A DNA stretch of 18,645 nt, from contig JAYMGJ010000454.1 of the NCBI GenBank assembly GCA_037178675.1, positions 1 through 18,645 on the forward strand, written 5' to 3'. A program made the position numbers and the translations under genes. How positions within the stretch are numbered: position 1 is the first letter of the stretch; every line of letters begins with the position of its first letter. The DNA comes from Scleroderma bovista. Its lineage: Eukaryota; Basidiomycota; Agaricomycetes; Boletales; Sclerodermataceae. The notes beneath the pieces are model-generated. The model saw nothing but the letters and a program-made list of their open reading frames with translations, had not been told where the DNA came from and ran no database searches. This document shows, piece after piece, positions 1 to 9,142 of the stretch.

Positions 1-135
1 TCAGTTGTAAGTATTTCTCGCATTGTGTAGGTATTCAACACTAATCGTCGAGCCCTGGATTTCAGAGACATTGGTGCTTCTTTCGTTGCTGTCGTTTTGA
101 GTGAGCCTCTTACACCTCGGCTGTTATTGTGCCAG
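1..135 (+). other. Unresolved upstream part of the DUF6533 gene (intron/exon)
   Basis: No ATG is present here. A consensus donor GTAAGT begins at 7 and a TTTCAG acceptor ends at 65, so 7-65 may be a 59-nt intron. GTGCCAG at 129-135 is a plausible acceptor for the first recognisable exon. Any short exon between 66 and about 98 could not be tied to a family landmark. Confidence 0.35.
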
Positions 136-1633
136 GGCTACTGGGCACTGAGACTTCTGTAGCTCTGCTATTATATGACTACACACTCACAATTGTACAA
201 GAGATCGAGCTATTCTGGCGAAGACCCAAAAAATCATGGATGTTTGCCCTCTTCATTGCCAATCGATATATCTCCATACTGGGCCATGCTCAAAGTGGGG
301 TGTACGAGTTCTGGTCACCGGTAACTCCATCTGACTACAGTGTGGGTCTTCTTGTTGCCCCGTATGTCATCCTGTATTTGACGTTCATTCACCTTTTCTC
401 TGAAATTAGTGGTGAGCTGGTCACTATTTATTCCTCTCTTAATTGTTGATTTACATGGTGCATACTAGGTGTAAATCCATACAAGTCGCTGACCAATTCA
501 TAATCATTGTTGTCCAGGTAATTGGAACAAGTGCGTAGTTCAGTACCGTATCTTATCTTCGTTATTCTAACAAACCAAAGTCATCATGACTATGCGTGTT
601 TACGTTCTTTATCCCCATAGCCATCCAGTTTTAATACCACTCTTTGCGCTTTGGCTTGGTATAATAGCTGTTGGCTGTGTACGTGTGCTACAATGGAGGA
701 TCACATGTCCGATGACTGATAAGGCGGCGAAAAAGTGGGCAGTGTTCTCCAACAGTGTCACTTCATTGAATTCGATCGATGTCGTACTATCTGCAGCCCA
801 ATTGACCGGAAGTATTGGCTGCCCCTATGGTTCATATTTATCATCTAAGCAGTGAGCCTGCTCCGTGTGATATGTGCAACTTATGGTTGACATTTTCCAG
901 TGGCATGTGTATGTCCTTCCGATCTTCGTAAACACTGTTTCCGACATTAGCCCCTGTGTGTTATACACACATACAGATATAGCAATTGCGTGGAGCGGAC
1001 AACTACTTTATGACTTTGTTGTCTTCCTCCTTACCCTCGTGGGATCACTGCGGATGCGGAAAGAAGGGAGCCGGAGTATAACAGACATCCTGCTACGAGA
1101 TGGTGTGTCCATCGATCTTGCCCTTCCGCTGCGACTTAGCCCTATAACTTGTTAGGTTCTATGTACTTTGCGTGCGTCGAAGATTATTTTGTGAGGTAAA
1201 TCAATGTTGCTGACGAGGTACCATTATTTCAGGGTGATGTGTGCAGCTAATGTTGCGAATGTAACTGTGTTGTTGGTGAGTTGTTTGGTCGTATCCGTCC
1301 CGTTCCTAATTCAACCCAGTTTAGGTGGCAACCGTGAGTTTTTAATGACCCTTAGCACTGAATGACGCTTGAACCCCTTCTAGAACTCTCTCGATGGTTC
1401 TGTTTCTATGCTTACCAACGTGTTAGTTTCTATCCAATTCTTTTTTTTATAAATACCTAAACAATGACCACAGGATCTCGGCCATATTGATTTCAAGACT
1501 TATGCTGAACCTTCGGGATCCAAAGATAACAGATCCAACGGGATCTTCACTGCATCCATTATCCCATGCAAACATGGTATTTGCCTCGCCACGTGCTGGA
1601 GCTTTGACTAGCACTGGAATAATGTCTGTGTAA
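136..1633 (+). CDS. DUF6533-family multi-pass membrane protein, multi-exon, 5' end outside window
   Basis: Spliced gene whose product I recognise as the basidiomycete DUF6533 membrane family; its molecular function is not established. Proposed exons: 136-361, 469-530, 581-678, 736-851, 901-908, 977-1102, 1156-1171, 1233-1275, 1325-1333, 1384-1421, 1474-1633 (stop TAA 1631-1633). All joins keep frame and use GT-AG. Family landmarks appear in order: YDYTLTIVQEIELFWRR (exon 1), FIANRYISILGH, CKSIQVADQFIIIVVQ, MRVYVLY (exon 581-678), GCWAVF (join 678/736), IAIAWSGQLLYDF (exon 977-1102), DGSMYFAVM (join 1102/1156/1171/1233), SAILISRLMLNLRDP (last exon). Hydrophobic stretches suggest six or seven membrane spans. 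The C-terminus is polar. Weakest points: the join 361/469 (donor GTATGT but a 107-nt intron), the N-terminal exon(s) left of 136 (no ATG in 1-135), and the 679-735 intron with its poor AAAAG acceptor. Landmarks agree with my knowledge of the family; exon limits are inferred. Confidence 0.8.
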
Positions 1634-1744
1634 TGGTATGACTGATACTGATGTTCATTCCTGTGTGGGCTATGATAACTTGTTGATATAAGAACAACAG
1701 ACTTATAGCATTCGAAACATGTGTGCACTTGTATGATACATTTA

Positions 1745-1831
1745 CAGCAGTTTGCATAAATAATGGCACTTGTGACTTGACCAAACAAACACAATGAGTT
1801 GTAGGACTTCACCAAATTTGTATGAGCTACT
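1745..1831 (+). repeat. Left terminal inverted repeat of the TIR element
   Basis: Gapless inverted match to 2793-2879. Three of the mismatch clusters read TTG/TCA, TTG/TCA and TCA/TTG between the arms, as expected if an ancestral TCG decayed independently on opposite strands. Confidence 0.85.
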
Positions 1832-2792
1832 CATTAACTTACTAGTAAGTACTACATTGAAGACAACTGCTTATCACTGCCAATGACATCAATGCCATGA
1901 TCATCACCAACCTACAAAGGAGGAGGGGGGGAGTAAACTCAATTACTATGTACTATACAGATCAAAGTATCTACAAGTATGTTATTTATTCATTATTGTT
2001 GTTGTCACTGTTGTCATCCATGGTCACACATGTGAGTGTGCATATGAGAGAGGGTGGAGGTCATGGTTGTCACAAGAGGTGGAACCTCATTGATGATCAT
2101 GGTCACTTCATCATGCCAGTGTGGATGCATTGTCATTGTCGTCATGGCTTGGCCATGCATGTCCCATCATCACCGTCATCTTCATTGTGAGTTTCACCAT
2201 TGTCATTGTCATTGTGTCACGATGGCATTTGCCATGTGCATCTCATTTTTGTTGTCTTTGTCATTCTGGCATGTATGTGCTACTGTCATTGTTGGTGTCT
2301 TTGTCATAGTTGTGTGGATACACTGTGGTTGTCACTGCACAATGGTGGCCCATACTGGCATGGAAACACTGTGGCCACCTTGCCACCTCCTCCAGACATC
2401 CCAAGCATTGGAATGAACCTGTCAATGACTACAAACACACCAGATATCATCAGAATGGCCTGAAAGTGGTTGAAGCCACCAGACTCACCAATTAGGCCTG
2501 TGAAACAGCGCTCAAGTGGACCAAATGACCACTGCAGCCATGCAGAAGTGTTGAGTGCACATACAGATGTGCAAAGTGTTGCTGATGATGTGAAAACAGC
2601 TGAAAATGAAGTGGAAACCATTAGAACACATAATGCAGTGCAGCCACCCGAGAGTGCTTTGAAATGTGCTTATAGTGTCTACATATCCAGGTGTCAATGC
2701 AGTCAGATCAAATTCAAATCAGAAACATTGAATGAAAGGAGTTGAGATGGAATCCTAGTGTGACCGTCCAGCTTCCCATAGTACATACTACC

Positions 2793-2879
2793 AGTAGCTC
2801 ATACAATTTGGGCAAAGTCCCATGACTCATTGTGTTTGTTTGGTCAAGTCATGAGTGCCATTATTTATGCAAACTGCTG
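2793..2879 (-). repeat. Right terminal inverted repeat of the TIR element
   Basis: Inverted counterpart of 1745-1831, followed directly by the TA target duplication at 2880-2881. Confidence 0.85.
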
Positions 2880-2881
2880 TA

Positions 2882-3229
2882 AGTCCTGTGGCAAATGAAG
2901 GAACAATGCTGTGAGTAAGCTGATGCATGGATATGACGGTGTGACAAAGTTACAGTCCAGCAGGTATGTGTTCATCAGATAGCACCAATGGGTGCCAATG
3001 GTCGAAATGGGTGGTGAACATGGGAGCATCATCCCATGTAACTTCCTGTAGATAACCCATATGGGATGAGGAAATCTTGCCATTGGTTGATTGGTGGAGG
3101 TTGAGCGTCAGGCAGGATATCATCATAACAGCAACACTCACCATCAGAGGTGAATGTTTACAGGGAGTGTCAAGATTGGTTCTCCTCAACAATCTTACTA
3201 GGAGGTCCAGGGGTGCAGGGGACTAATGA
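2882..3229. other. Intergenic stretch, nothing identified
   Basis: No gene could be supported. A minus-strand open frame (about 2950-3192, 80 codons) exists, but I recognise no domain in it. The segment sits between the TIR element and the LTR-derived region. Confidence 0.4.
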
Positions 3230-4261
3230 GGAGGTAAGTCCAGACACTAGTAGGTGCTAGTTAGTGCAGAGAGTCAAGTCCAGGTCATATGGACAAAGTC
3301 CAGGCACTGGAGAAGCACTGGGAGTAAGTCTGGGTTTTGCGGAGTAAGTCCAGACTGCGGGAAAGTGGACCAGAGTAGTGCAGCTTGTCCGGAATGAAGG
3401 ACATCCCAGAGGTGGGATAAGTCCTAAGAGGTCTAGTGTCAAGACAGAGGTGGCTTTTGCCCTTGTGCGAGTAGGAGACTTGCTAGGAGTGGACATAGGA
3501 CCAAGGGGACGAGATAGGACAGAGACTGGAGTTGGCTGGAGTTCAGGAGAACAAGATGGGATTAGGAGAGCATAGTGGGTAGTACAGAGGGAGGAGTATC
3601 TTAGTCGAGATTTGATCTAAGGAAACTACTAGGCTGGAGTATGGTAGTTTATATACTAGTGAAGAGAACTAGAGGTGAGTATATACGGTGACAAGTAAAC
3701 ACCTTAGTCGGGACAAGGGATGGAGCAGAAGTAGACAGGAAAATAAACCAGGTACAAGAAAATAAAGCAGGGACAGGAAAATAAACCAGAGCAGGAGCAG
3801 ACACGGGGAACTAGAGTTACAGGGACAATGGAGGAAAAGCAGGGTCAAGGGAACTAGGTCGGAAGAGGACAGGTAAGGGTCGGAGGTGGACTTAACTAAT
3901 GTTAAGTCTGGAGTGATGTCCAGGACCAGAGGAAGTGGGACCAGAGGAAGTGCATGAGCAGAGGGAGTGTATGAGCAGAGGAAGTGCATGAGCAGAGGGA
4001 GTGTATGAGCAGAGGGAGTGTATGAGCAGAGGGAGTGTATGAGCAGAGGGAGTGCATGAGCAGAGGGAGTGTATGAGCAGAGGGAGTGTATGAGCAGAGG
4101 GAGTGTATGAGCAGAGGGAGTGTATGAGCAGAGGGAGTGTATGAGCAGAGGGAGTGTATGAGCAGAGGGAGTGTATGAGCAGAGGGAGTGTATGAGCAGA
4201 GGGAGTGTGCTGGTGAAGGAAGGGTGCAGTAGCTGGAGGAAGGTCCGGAGTTGGACATGAA
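3230..4261 (+). mobile_element. Diverged LTR-like repeat, opposite in orientation to the solo LTRs at 10.9 and 15.1 kb
   Basis: Purine-rich sequence with repeated AAGTCCAG and GGAGTAAGTC motifs. Local matches to the reverse complement of the solo LTRs occur in the same order: GAGTCAAGTCCAGG near 3269 (LTR edge), GGTGACAAGTAAACA at 3687-3701 (complement at 11222-11236 and 15400 onward), tandem GAAAATAAA blocks near 3745-3785 (complement of the TTATTTTC blocks near 11157 and 15317), and CCGGAGTTGGACATG near 4242 (other LTR edge). No target duplication was found, and a 17-bp minisatellite has expanded inside it. Both limits are approximate. It may be an old solo LTR or a decayed fragment of the same family. 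Confidence 0.5.
3924..4210. repeat. 17-bp minisatellite (GAGCAGAGGGAGTGTAT), about 16-17 copies
   Basis: Fifteen copies start every 17 bp from 3956 to 4194, almost identical; the main variants are GTGCAT and GAGGAAG. They are preceded by one GACCAG variant copy (3939) and a shortened one (3924). Because 3 x 17 = 51, the minus strand stays open as a 17-residue repeat (Ser/Leu/His/Tyr-rich). I regard that open frame as a by-product of the period rather than a gene. Confidence 0.95.
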
Positions 4262-4865
4262 AATGTCCTAAGACATTGGTGGACCTAACAGAGGAAGCGG
4301 AGCAGGAGCAGGAGCAGAACTGAGCTGGAGTTGGATATACCAGCTGGAGTTGGGCTACGTCACAGACCAGACAAAGGGAGTGGCCAGACTGAAACTGGAG
4401 TAGTGACTAATGGTAGGTACAGGTCTGACATGGAGGAGTTAGACTGTGGATCTGTCTGCAGGAAGACAGGGGTTAGTCCTGAGGGTGGAGATGGACATAG
4501 GGACCAGAGTTGAGCTGGAGTGCAGCTATGGGGCTGGAGATGGCTGGACTAGATCCGGAGTTGCATCTATGCCTAAGGAGAGGTCAGGCGGGCCAAGGTT
4601 AGACTGGAGTTGCGACTGGGAAAAGTATGGATATGACAGGGAGGATCAAGACAAAGGAATATGCACCAGGATAGAGAGATTAGAGTTGGCGAGGCTGGTC
4701 AGCATCCTCAGCATAATTGTTCAGCATGCCCAAGAAAGGAAAACCAGAGTGACTGACAGAACACATCAGCAACATGACAATTTGTCTGACTGTCTGGAAG
4801 TGTCTGACATGTCTGGAAATGTCTGACATGTCTGACAGTGTCTGGAATCAGACACACTAGACTAT
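4262..4865. other. Purine-rich, LTR-like degenerate sequence
   Basis: No gene is supported. Motifs such as CTGGAGTTG, GGAGTAGTGACT and GGAGATGGACA resemble the reverse complement of the solo LTRs (for example 15480-15610), so this may be a second, more decayed LTR fragment. From about 4780 the sequence becomes short alternating GTCTGACAT/GTCTGGAA repeats leading into the 51-bp array. Confidence 0.35.
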
Positions 4866-5247
4866 CAGCTGAACAGATTGTTAGATAGTAAGTACTTACA
4901 GTAATTTAAGACACATTCAGACAATCAGACACAGGCAGAGGCCCAGTATGTCAGCTTTCCAGACTATCCAGATACTGCCAGAAAGGCAGAAGGTAAGTGA
5001 GCCAGGCAATTAGGAAATTCAGATAGACTCAGTCACACAGTGGATAAGTGCACCAGCTCTCCAGATTATTCAGACACTTCTAGATAGACAGATGGTAAGT
5101 GGGTCAGTTCCTTACATTGTCCAGGCACTGCCAGACAGAAATTTTGTAAGTTGATCAGCTATTTGCATTGGCCAGAAACTGCAAGAGAGCCAGGTGGCAA
5201 GTAATTCAGCTCTCTCCACACTTCAGACACTCCCAGACACCCATATA
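4866..5247 (+). repeat. Degenerate tandem array with a 51-bp period
   Basis: CAG-starting units begin at 4952, 5003, 5054, 5105, 5156 and 5207, exactly 51 bp apart. A 53-bp unit at 4899 and a shortened one at 4866 precede them. Units are only partly alike, but CAG at unit positions 1, about 18 and about 28, and (G)TAAGT at about 42-47, recur at fixed spacing. Stops occur in all three forward frames, so this is not a coding repeat on this strand. The last unit is interrupted at 5247/5248 by the Tc1-like element end. Confidence 0.75.
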
Positions 5248-5880
5248 CAGTGACTCCAAAAACCCTTTCCATAACTAACCCTAACGGCAGTGCATGAAGC
5301 ACACTGCCAAACACATAGAAAATGACACTAAGCTTTGGTGGAGTTGTAAATAGTACATGCTCTTGGCTACAATATTGCTCTCTAAGTCATGTGATTTCAT
5401 TCACACAGTCCAGAGATATGGGCATTTTAAAACAGCAAGTCCATGGAAAGGGTTTTTTCACTTTTGAATTGGTAACTAGGATCTCATTCAAAACAGTCTA
5501 TAATTGCTATTGTTTGTTGATACAAACAAAGATACACATGTAACCAATATGTCTGAGCTTAAAAAAGTTCACACACTTCTTTGTTTTCAACCACTATCAT
5601 GGTCAGATCCCTCTCTCTTACTCAACAAAACACCATTCTCTCTTTGCTTGACTCTGGCAATTTTGGTGAAGCTATTGCCAAGCAAGTAGGTGTCAACCCC
5701 TCTGCTGTATCTAAACCTTGCTCTAAGAAGTGTTCTGCCCTTCCTAAGGCCATTGGAGGGCATTCTTCCAAGCTTTCTCTTGCCAATATTTGCCATGCTC
5801 AACATCTTATCACCTCTGGTAAGGCTGAAAATGCAGTTCAAGCCACCAAAGCCCTTTCCAATATCATTGACCAGCCTTGT
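5248..5880 (+). mobile_element. 5' part of a Tc1-like transposon, 3' half missing
   Basis: The left end starts CAGTGACTCCAAAAACCCTT right after a TA (5246-5247). A second, inverted copy of this end (GGAAAGGGTTTTTTCACT) lies internally at about 5444-5462, and a small hairpin GGCAGTGC/GCACACTGCC sits at about 5286-5310. A transposase start follows at 5599. Coding similarity ends near 5880, where a CCACC-rich minisatellite begins. No matching right end was found in the window, so the element is truncated or was broken by repeat expansion. Confidence 0.7.
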
Positions 5881-5943
5881 GGCCACCACCACTACCCCAC
5901 CATCGTCATCGACAATGGCGCGACCATCCCCCACCTGCGTTGA
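5599..5943 (+). pseudogene. Truncated Tc1/mariner-type transposase, N-terminal DNA-binding part
   Basis: The frame opens with ATG at 5599 and reads MVRSLSLTQQNTILSLLDSG, then GNFGEAIAKQVGVNPSAVSK, the helix-turn-helix pattern of Tc1-like transposases. This domain binds the element's terminal repeats. A second block (about residues 48-85, HAQHLITSGKAENAVQATKA) fits the second N-terminal DNA-binding domain of the family. The protein then becomes Pro/His/Ala-rich because the frame enters the minisatellite at about 5880, and it stops at 5941-5943 after about 114 codons. Full-length relatives are about 340 residues and carry a DDE/D catalytic domain, which is absent here. The product could at most bind DNA; it cannot transpose. 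Domain order is seen directly; the family call is by pattern. Confidence 0.75.
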
Positions 5944-6205
5944 TGATGCAGTCACCACCACAACCCCACCATTGTTGTCGACGATGGCATGACCACCCCC
6001 CACCTACGTCGACAACACGTTCACCACCACAACCCCACCGTTGTCGTCAACAATGACGTGACCACCCCCACCTGCCTCTACGACACATTCACCACCACCA
6101 CCCCATCACTGACAATGACAATGTGACCACCCCCACCTGCCTCGATGCCGTGGCCACCACCACCACCCCACCACTGTTGACGATGATGTGGCCACCATCA
6201 GCAAC
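5880..6205. repeat. CCACC-rich minisatellite, about 69-bp unit, about 4.6 copies
   Basis: ACCCCACC-type blocks start at 5894, 5963, 6032, 6100 and 6165, giving spacings of 69, 69, 68 and 65 bp. Each unit holds a TGTCGTCGACAATGG-like segment, GACCACCCCCCACCTGC and CACCACCACC. The C-rich strand has several runs of C, so the G-rich complement might form G-quadruplexes. Confidence 0.85.
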
Positions 6206-6285
6206 AACAACAACAACACGACCACCCCCCAGTGTTGTTGACATGACCACTCCCTGTTGTTGCTGCTGCTGCTGCTGCTGCTGGC
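6198..6285. repeat. Trinucleotide microsatellites (CAA)n and (TGC)n
   Basis: CAACAACAACAACAACA at about 6199-6217 and GTTGTTGCTGCTGCTGCTG... at about 6257-6283, with about seven CTG units. The two runs are partly complementary and could fold back on each other. Confidence 0.85.
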
Positions 6286-6439
6286 TAATATTATTTTAAT
6301 AGTAGCAATGTATAATTTGATAGTAGTAATATAATAATAATTACATTCAATGTACTAGTGTAAATGATTCTGCTGCCCATTATAAGTCTGTCTAATATAA
6401 ATATTTGATTGTCTGGTAACCTCATCTACTGCACATATG
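6286..6439. other. AT-rich spacer
   Basis: TAGTAA/ATAATA-rich sequence without a gene or recognisable repeat boundary. Confidence 0.5.
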
Positions 6440-7067
6440 ATAGTCTGGTGATCTAAGCATATGCTAAGCTGGAACCTCTAATATTCTGATTTACTGAGTA
6501 ACCAAGTATCTGAGCTTACTGATTTTCTGACAATCTGAGGATATGCTAAGTTGAAATCTCTGAAATTCTGATATACTGAGTGTCTGGGTGTCTGGGTGCT
6601 GAGATTTCTGCACACATGATCTTCTGAAAAGGTGGTAGTCTGATCTGATCTGAAGATCTGGGGGACTGACAATATGCTGAGCTGAAACCTCTGATATTCT
6701 GATCTTCTGAATGTCTGAGTGTCTGAGACTTCTGCATACATGATCTTCTGACAAACTGGCAGTCTGACTTCCTAAAGGTCTTGGGATCTAAGAATTTGCC
6801 AAGCTGAACTTCATCTGGCTAGCTGCTGATCTTATATGTTTTATTTCCTGTGTAGCTAGTAGCCTTATTGGCTGATATGTCTGATGATCTGAAAATCTAA
6901 CTAACTGACTGGTTTTAAAAGAATTATTGACTAAGTGTCTGGCTAACTGATGGTCTTATATGTCTTATTTCCTGTCCAGCTAGAAGTCTTATTAACTGAT
7001 ATATCTGAAATATATTATGGCCTGTGAAACTAGTAATCTTACTAGCCGATATGTCTAAAAGCCTGAG
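6440..7067. repeat. CTGA-rich degenerate tandem repeats
   Basis: TCTGA occurs many times. Longer repeats are visible: an ATGCTAAGCTGAAACCTCTG-like block at 6461, 6543, 6674 and a weaker one at 6796 (spacing about 82-131 bp), and a CTTATATGTxTTATTTCCTG block at 6832 and 6953 (about 121 bp). Minus-strand open frames here are by-products of the repeat. The array ends exactly at the outer edge of LTR A. Confidence 0.65.
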
Positions 7068-7415
7068 TGAGACGACCCTAGGTGAAAACACCAAAGACCC
7101 AACCACATGCTGGAACTCTGAGAGGAATACTAGGACTCAACGAACTAGGGCAAAGACCCAAGATGAGCTCGAATGGAGAGCCTCTGGGTGCTGGATTGCA
7201 CTGTATATATACTACTATACACGAGGACTGCACAAGGCTATCCATGAGGCTATGTACTGTGCAATGCTATGCTAGTGACATCATAGTGGAGCTAAGGCTA
7301 TGCGTAATGACATCAAGGGAGGCAGTGCATACAGCACAAGACACAGGTCTAGACCAGGTAGATAAGACATGGCTGTACACTAAGATAAGATAAGATAAAA
7401 AGTTGGTCCATTACA
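7068..7415 (-). mobile_element. 3' LTR of gypsy copy A (348 bp)
   Basis: Homologous along its length to 14160-14528. On the minus strand it starts TGTAATGGACC directly after the polypurine tract and ends GGGTCGTCTCA, giving TG...CA ends. A TATA-like TATATATAC lies at 7204-7212, and GATAA repeats lie at about 7382-7397 near its 5' end on the minus strand. The left flank is CTGAG (7063-7067); the partner duplication would lie at the 5' LTR, which was not found. Confidence 0.85.
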
Positions 7416-7427
7416 CCACTCCCCCCT
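7416..7427 (-). promoter_or_regulatory. Polypurine tract of copy A
   Basis: AGGGGGGAGTGG on the minus strand, immediately before the 3' LTR. It is the plus-strand primer for reverse transcription. It overlaps by one base the pol stop codon (TGA, 7427-7429). Confidence 0.85.
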
Positions 7428-9139
7428 CAGGTGCAGGATTCCAGACTGCAGAACTGAGCATCGCAAACCATAAGGTTTTCGGGGACACAACTAAATAACG
7501 AGTCAAAGTCTGTTTGGGTCATGTGAAGTTTCCGAGGAGCAGAGGGGTTTTCTCGGTAAAAGTGCTTGACTACCAGAGGAGAATTCTTTAGGTTTGATGA
7601 GGGTTCCCAAGTTCTCTCATGTTCTTTGTACCCTTTCCAGTGCACTAGGTACTGGAGTTTCCTTTTATAAATACGAGATGCTACTATATAGTCCACTTCA
7701 TACTCTTCATCGTGTTCTTCAGAAACATGTACTGGACTGGGCCGGGACACAGGCTGACCGGGAAGAGGACCTAAATAAGGCTTGACTCGCGAAACATTCA
7801 CAACCGGGTGAATCCGAAGAGTCCTCGGGAGCTTAAGCTCAACTGCATTTGGGGTGACTCGAGTGACCTCATAGGGGCCAATCCACTTTTCTGTTAGCTT
7901 CTTAGAAGCATGATTTAGCATTTGAAGATTGTCCATAGAGAGCCAAACTTGTTGGCCTACAACATAGTCCGGGGCAGGATTTCTATGCTTATCTGCCTGA
8001 AGCTTCATATTTTGTTTCACCTTCTCAGAAGACTCAATGACTTTGTTAAATATAGCGGCAAAGTCCTTGGCTGCTGGGGCCACTGTATCCACAGGCTCTA
8101 CACCCATACAAGGGGAATAACTCTGGGTAATTCCAAACAGTGAATCAGTTGTTACTTCTGAGACCATATTGTTCCAAATGAACTGGGCAGTCTTGATCCA
8201 CTTGGCCCATTCATTCTGTCGATTATTTACATAGGTTCGGAGGTACTGATTAATTTTGTTCAACCACTCTGTTTGTCCATCGGTTTGGGGATGGAAAGCC
8301 ATAGACATTTTTCTTGTTATGCCTAAAAGTCTGTACAACTCCCCCAGGAAGTTGCTCGCAAAGACTGATCCACAGTCGGACCCAACAGAAGACGGGAGTC
8401 CATGCTGACACCAGATATGATCTCTAAATAACTCCACAGTTGACAGGGCAGTTTCCTCTTTTGTACAAGGCACAAACATGACCTCTTTAGAGAACCGATC
8501 AACCACCACTAATATGTTATTATAACCAAGGGATTCCGGCATCTCGGTAAAGTCCATCGTGACATCGAGCCACAGGCCACTAGGGGTAGGAAGAGGGACA
8601 AGACTTCCAGAAGTCTTTTGATTCAACACTTTGGATTGCTGACACTTCTGACAGTGCTTCACATAAGTTTGAATTTGTTCTTTCATTCCTTTCCAAGAAT
8701 AGTGCTTCCTGAGCGCATTATACGTAGCTTTTACTCCCTTATGCCCAGCAACAGGAGTGTTGTGAAAGTTTGTAATGAGTGACTGTCGCTTTTCATAAGA
8801 CTGATCAGTGACGTCGATCAGTTTAATAGATACTGGGTTCAACAGGACCTGGTCCTTGTTGTCTTCTGAACTAGACACATAATGGTCTGATCGCCTACTA
8901 AGCGGATCTGCAATGTGCATCTGGGTTCCTTTTTTATAAATTAACGAGTAATTGAAGCATGTCATCCACATTTGCCAGCGCGCTTGGCGCTTAGAGAGAT
9001 TCTGCGACTTCATGAAGTAAGTTAAGTTATGATGGTCCGTGTAGATCTCAAAAGCATAAGGAGTGGCTTTGAGGTAACGGCACCAGGCCTCAGTCGCTTT
9101 TATGATGGCCAGCATCTCTTTATCGTGAATAGGATAATT

Positions 9140-9142
9140 TCA
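9140..9142 (-). other. Nonsense codon in the RNase H region of copy A
   Basis: TGA on the minus strand; copy B has CGA in the same context (PPE-R-NYPIHDKEM). Both flanking halves share the same frame, so this is a single-base C-to-T nonsense change at a CpG. Confidence 0.9.

Larger units (their letters stand above)
1743..2881. mobile_element. Non-autonomous TIR DNA transposon (MITE-like), 1135 bp with 87-bp TIRs and TA duplications
   Basis: The left arm 1745-1831 and the reverse complement of the right arm 2793-2879 match at about 78 of 87 positions without gaps. Both outer ends begin CAGCAGTTTGCATAAATAAT and are flanked by TA (1743-1744 and 2880-2881), the usual target duplication of Tc1/mariner-type elements. 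The interior holds no recognisable transposase. It is low-complexity, with TCATTG/TTGTCA-rich sequence around 2110-2300, and its open frames are short, overlapping and unlike known domains. It is probably a deletion derivative or a large MITE moved in trans. It lies about 110 bp past the stop of the DUF6533 gene, so it does not interrupt it. Superfamily assignment rests on the TA duplication only. Confidence 0.85.

Noticed and set aside
1447..1815. Minus-strand open frame of 122 codons
   Set aside because: Overlaps the last DUF6533 exon and the left TIR on the opposite strand; shows no family features.
1897..2745. Several overlapping short open frames in both strands inside the TIR element
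   Set aside because: Low-complexity TCATTG-type repeats keep frames open; none resembles a transposase or any known domain.
2950..3192. Minus-strand open frame of 80 codons
   Set aside because: No recognisable domain, no splice partners and a neighbourhood of repeats; not enough to call a gene.
3902..4258. Minus-strand open frame of 118 codons with 17-residue repeats
   Set aside because: It is the direct result of a 17-bp tandem repeat read in frame; no start context, homology or flanking coding sequence supports a gene.
3924..5247. Regular repeats checked as a CRISPR array
   Set aside because: Units are contiguous tandem repeats without unique spacers, in eukaryotic DNA.
5271..5286. TAACCCTAAC, telomere-like
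   Set aside because: Only about one and a half repeat units, inside the Tc1-like end; not a telomere.
6478..6754. Minus-strand open frames rich in Ser/Gln/Arg
   Set aside because: Three overlapping frames in the same CTGA-rich repeat; repeat by-products.
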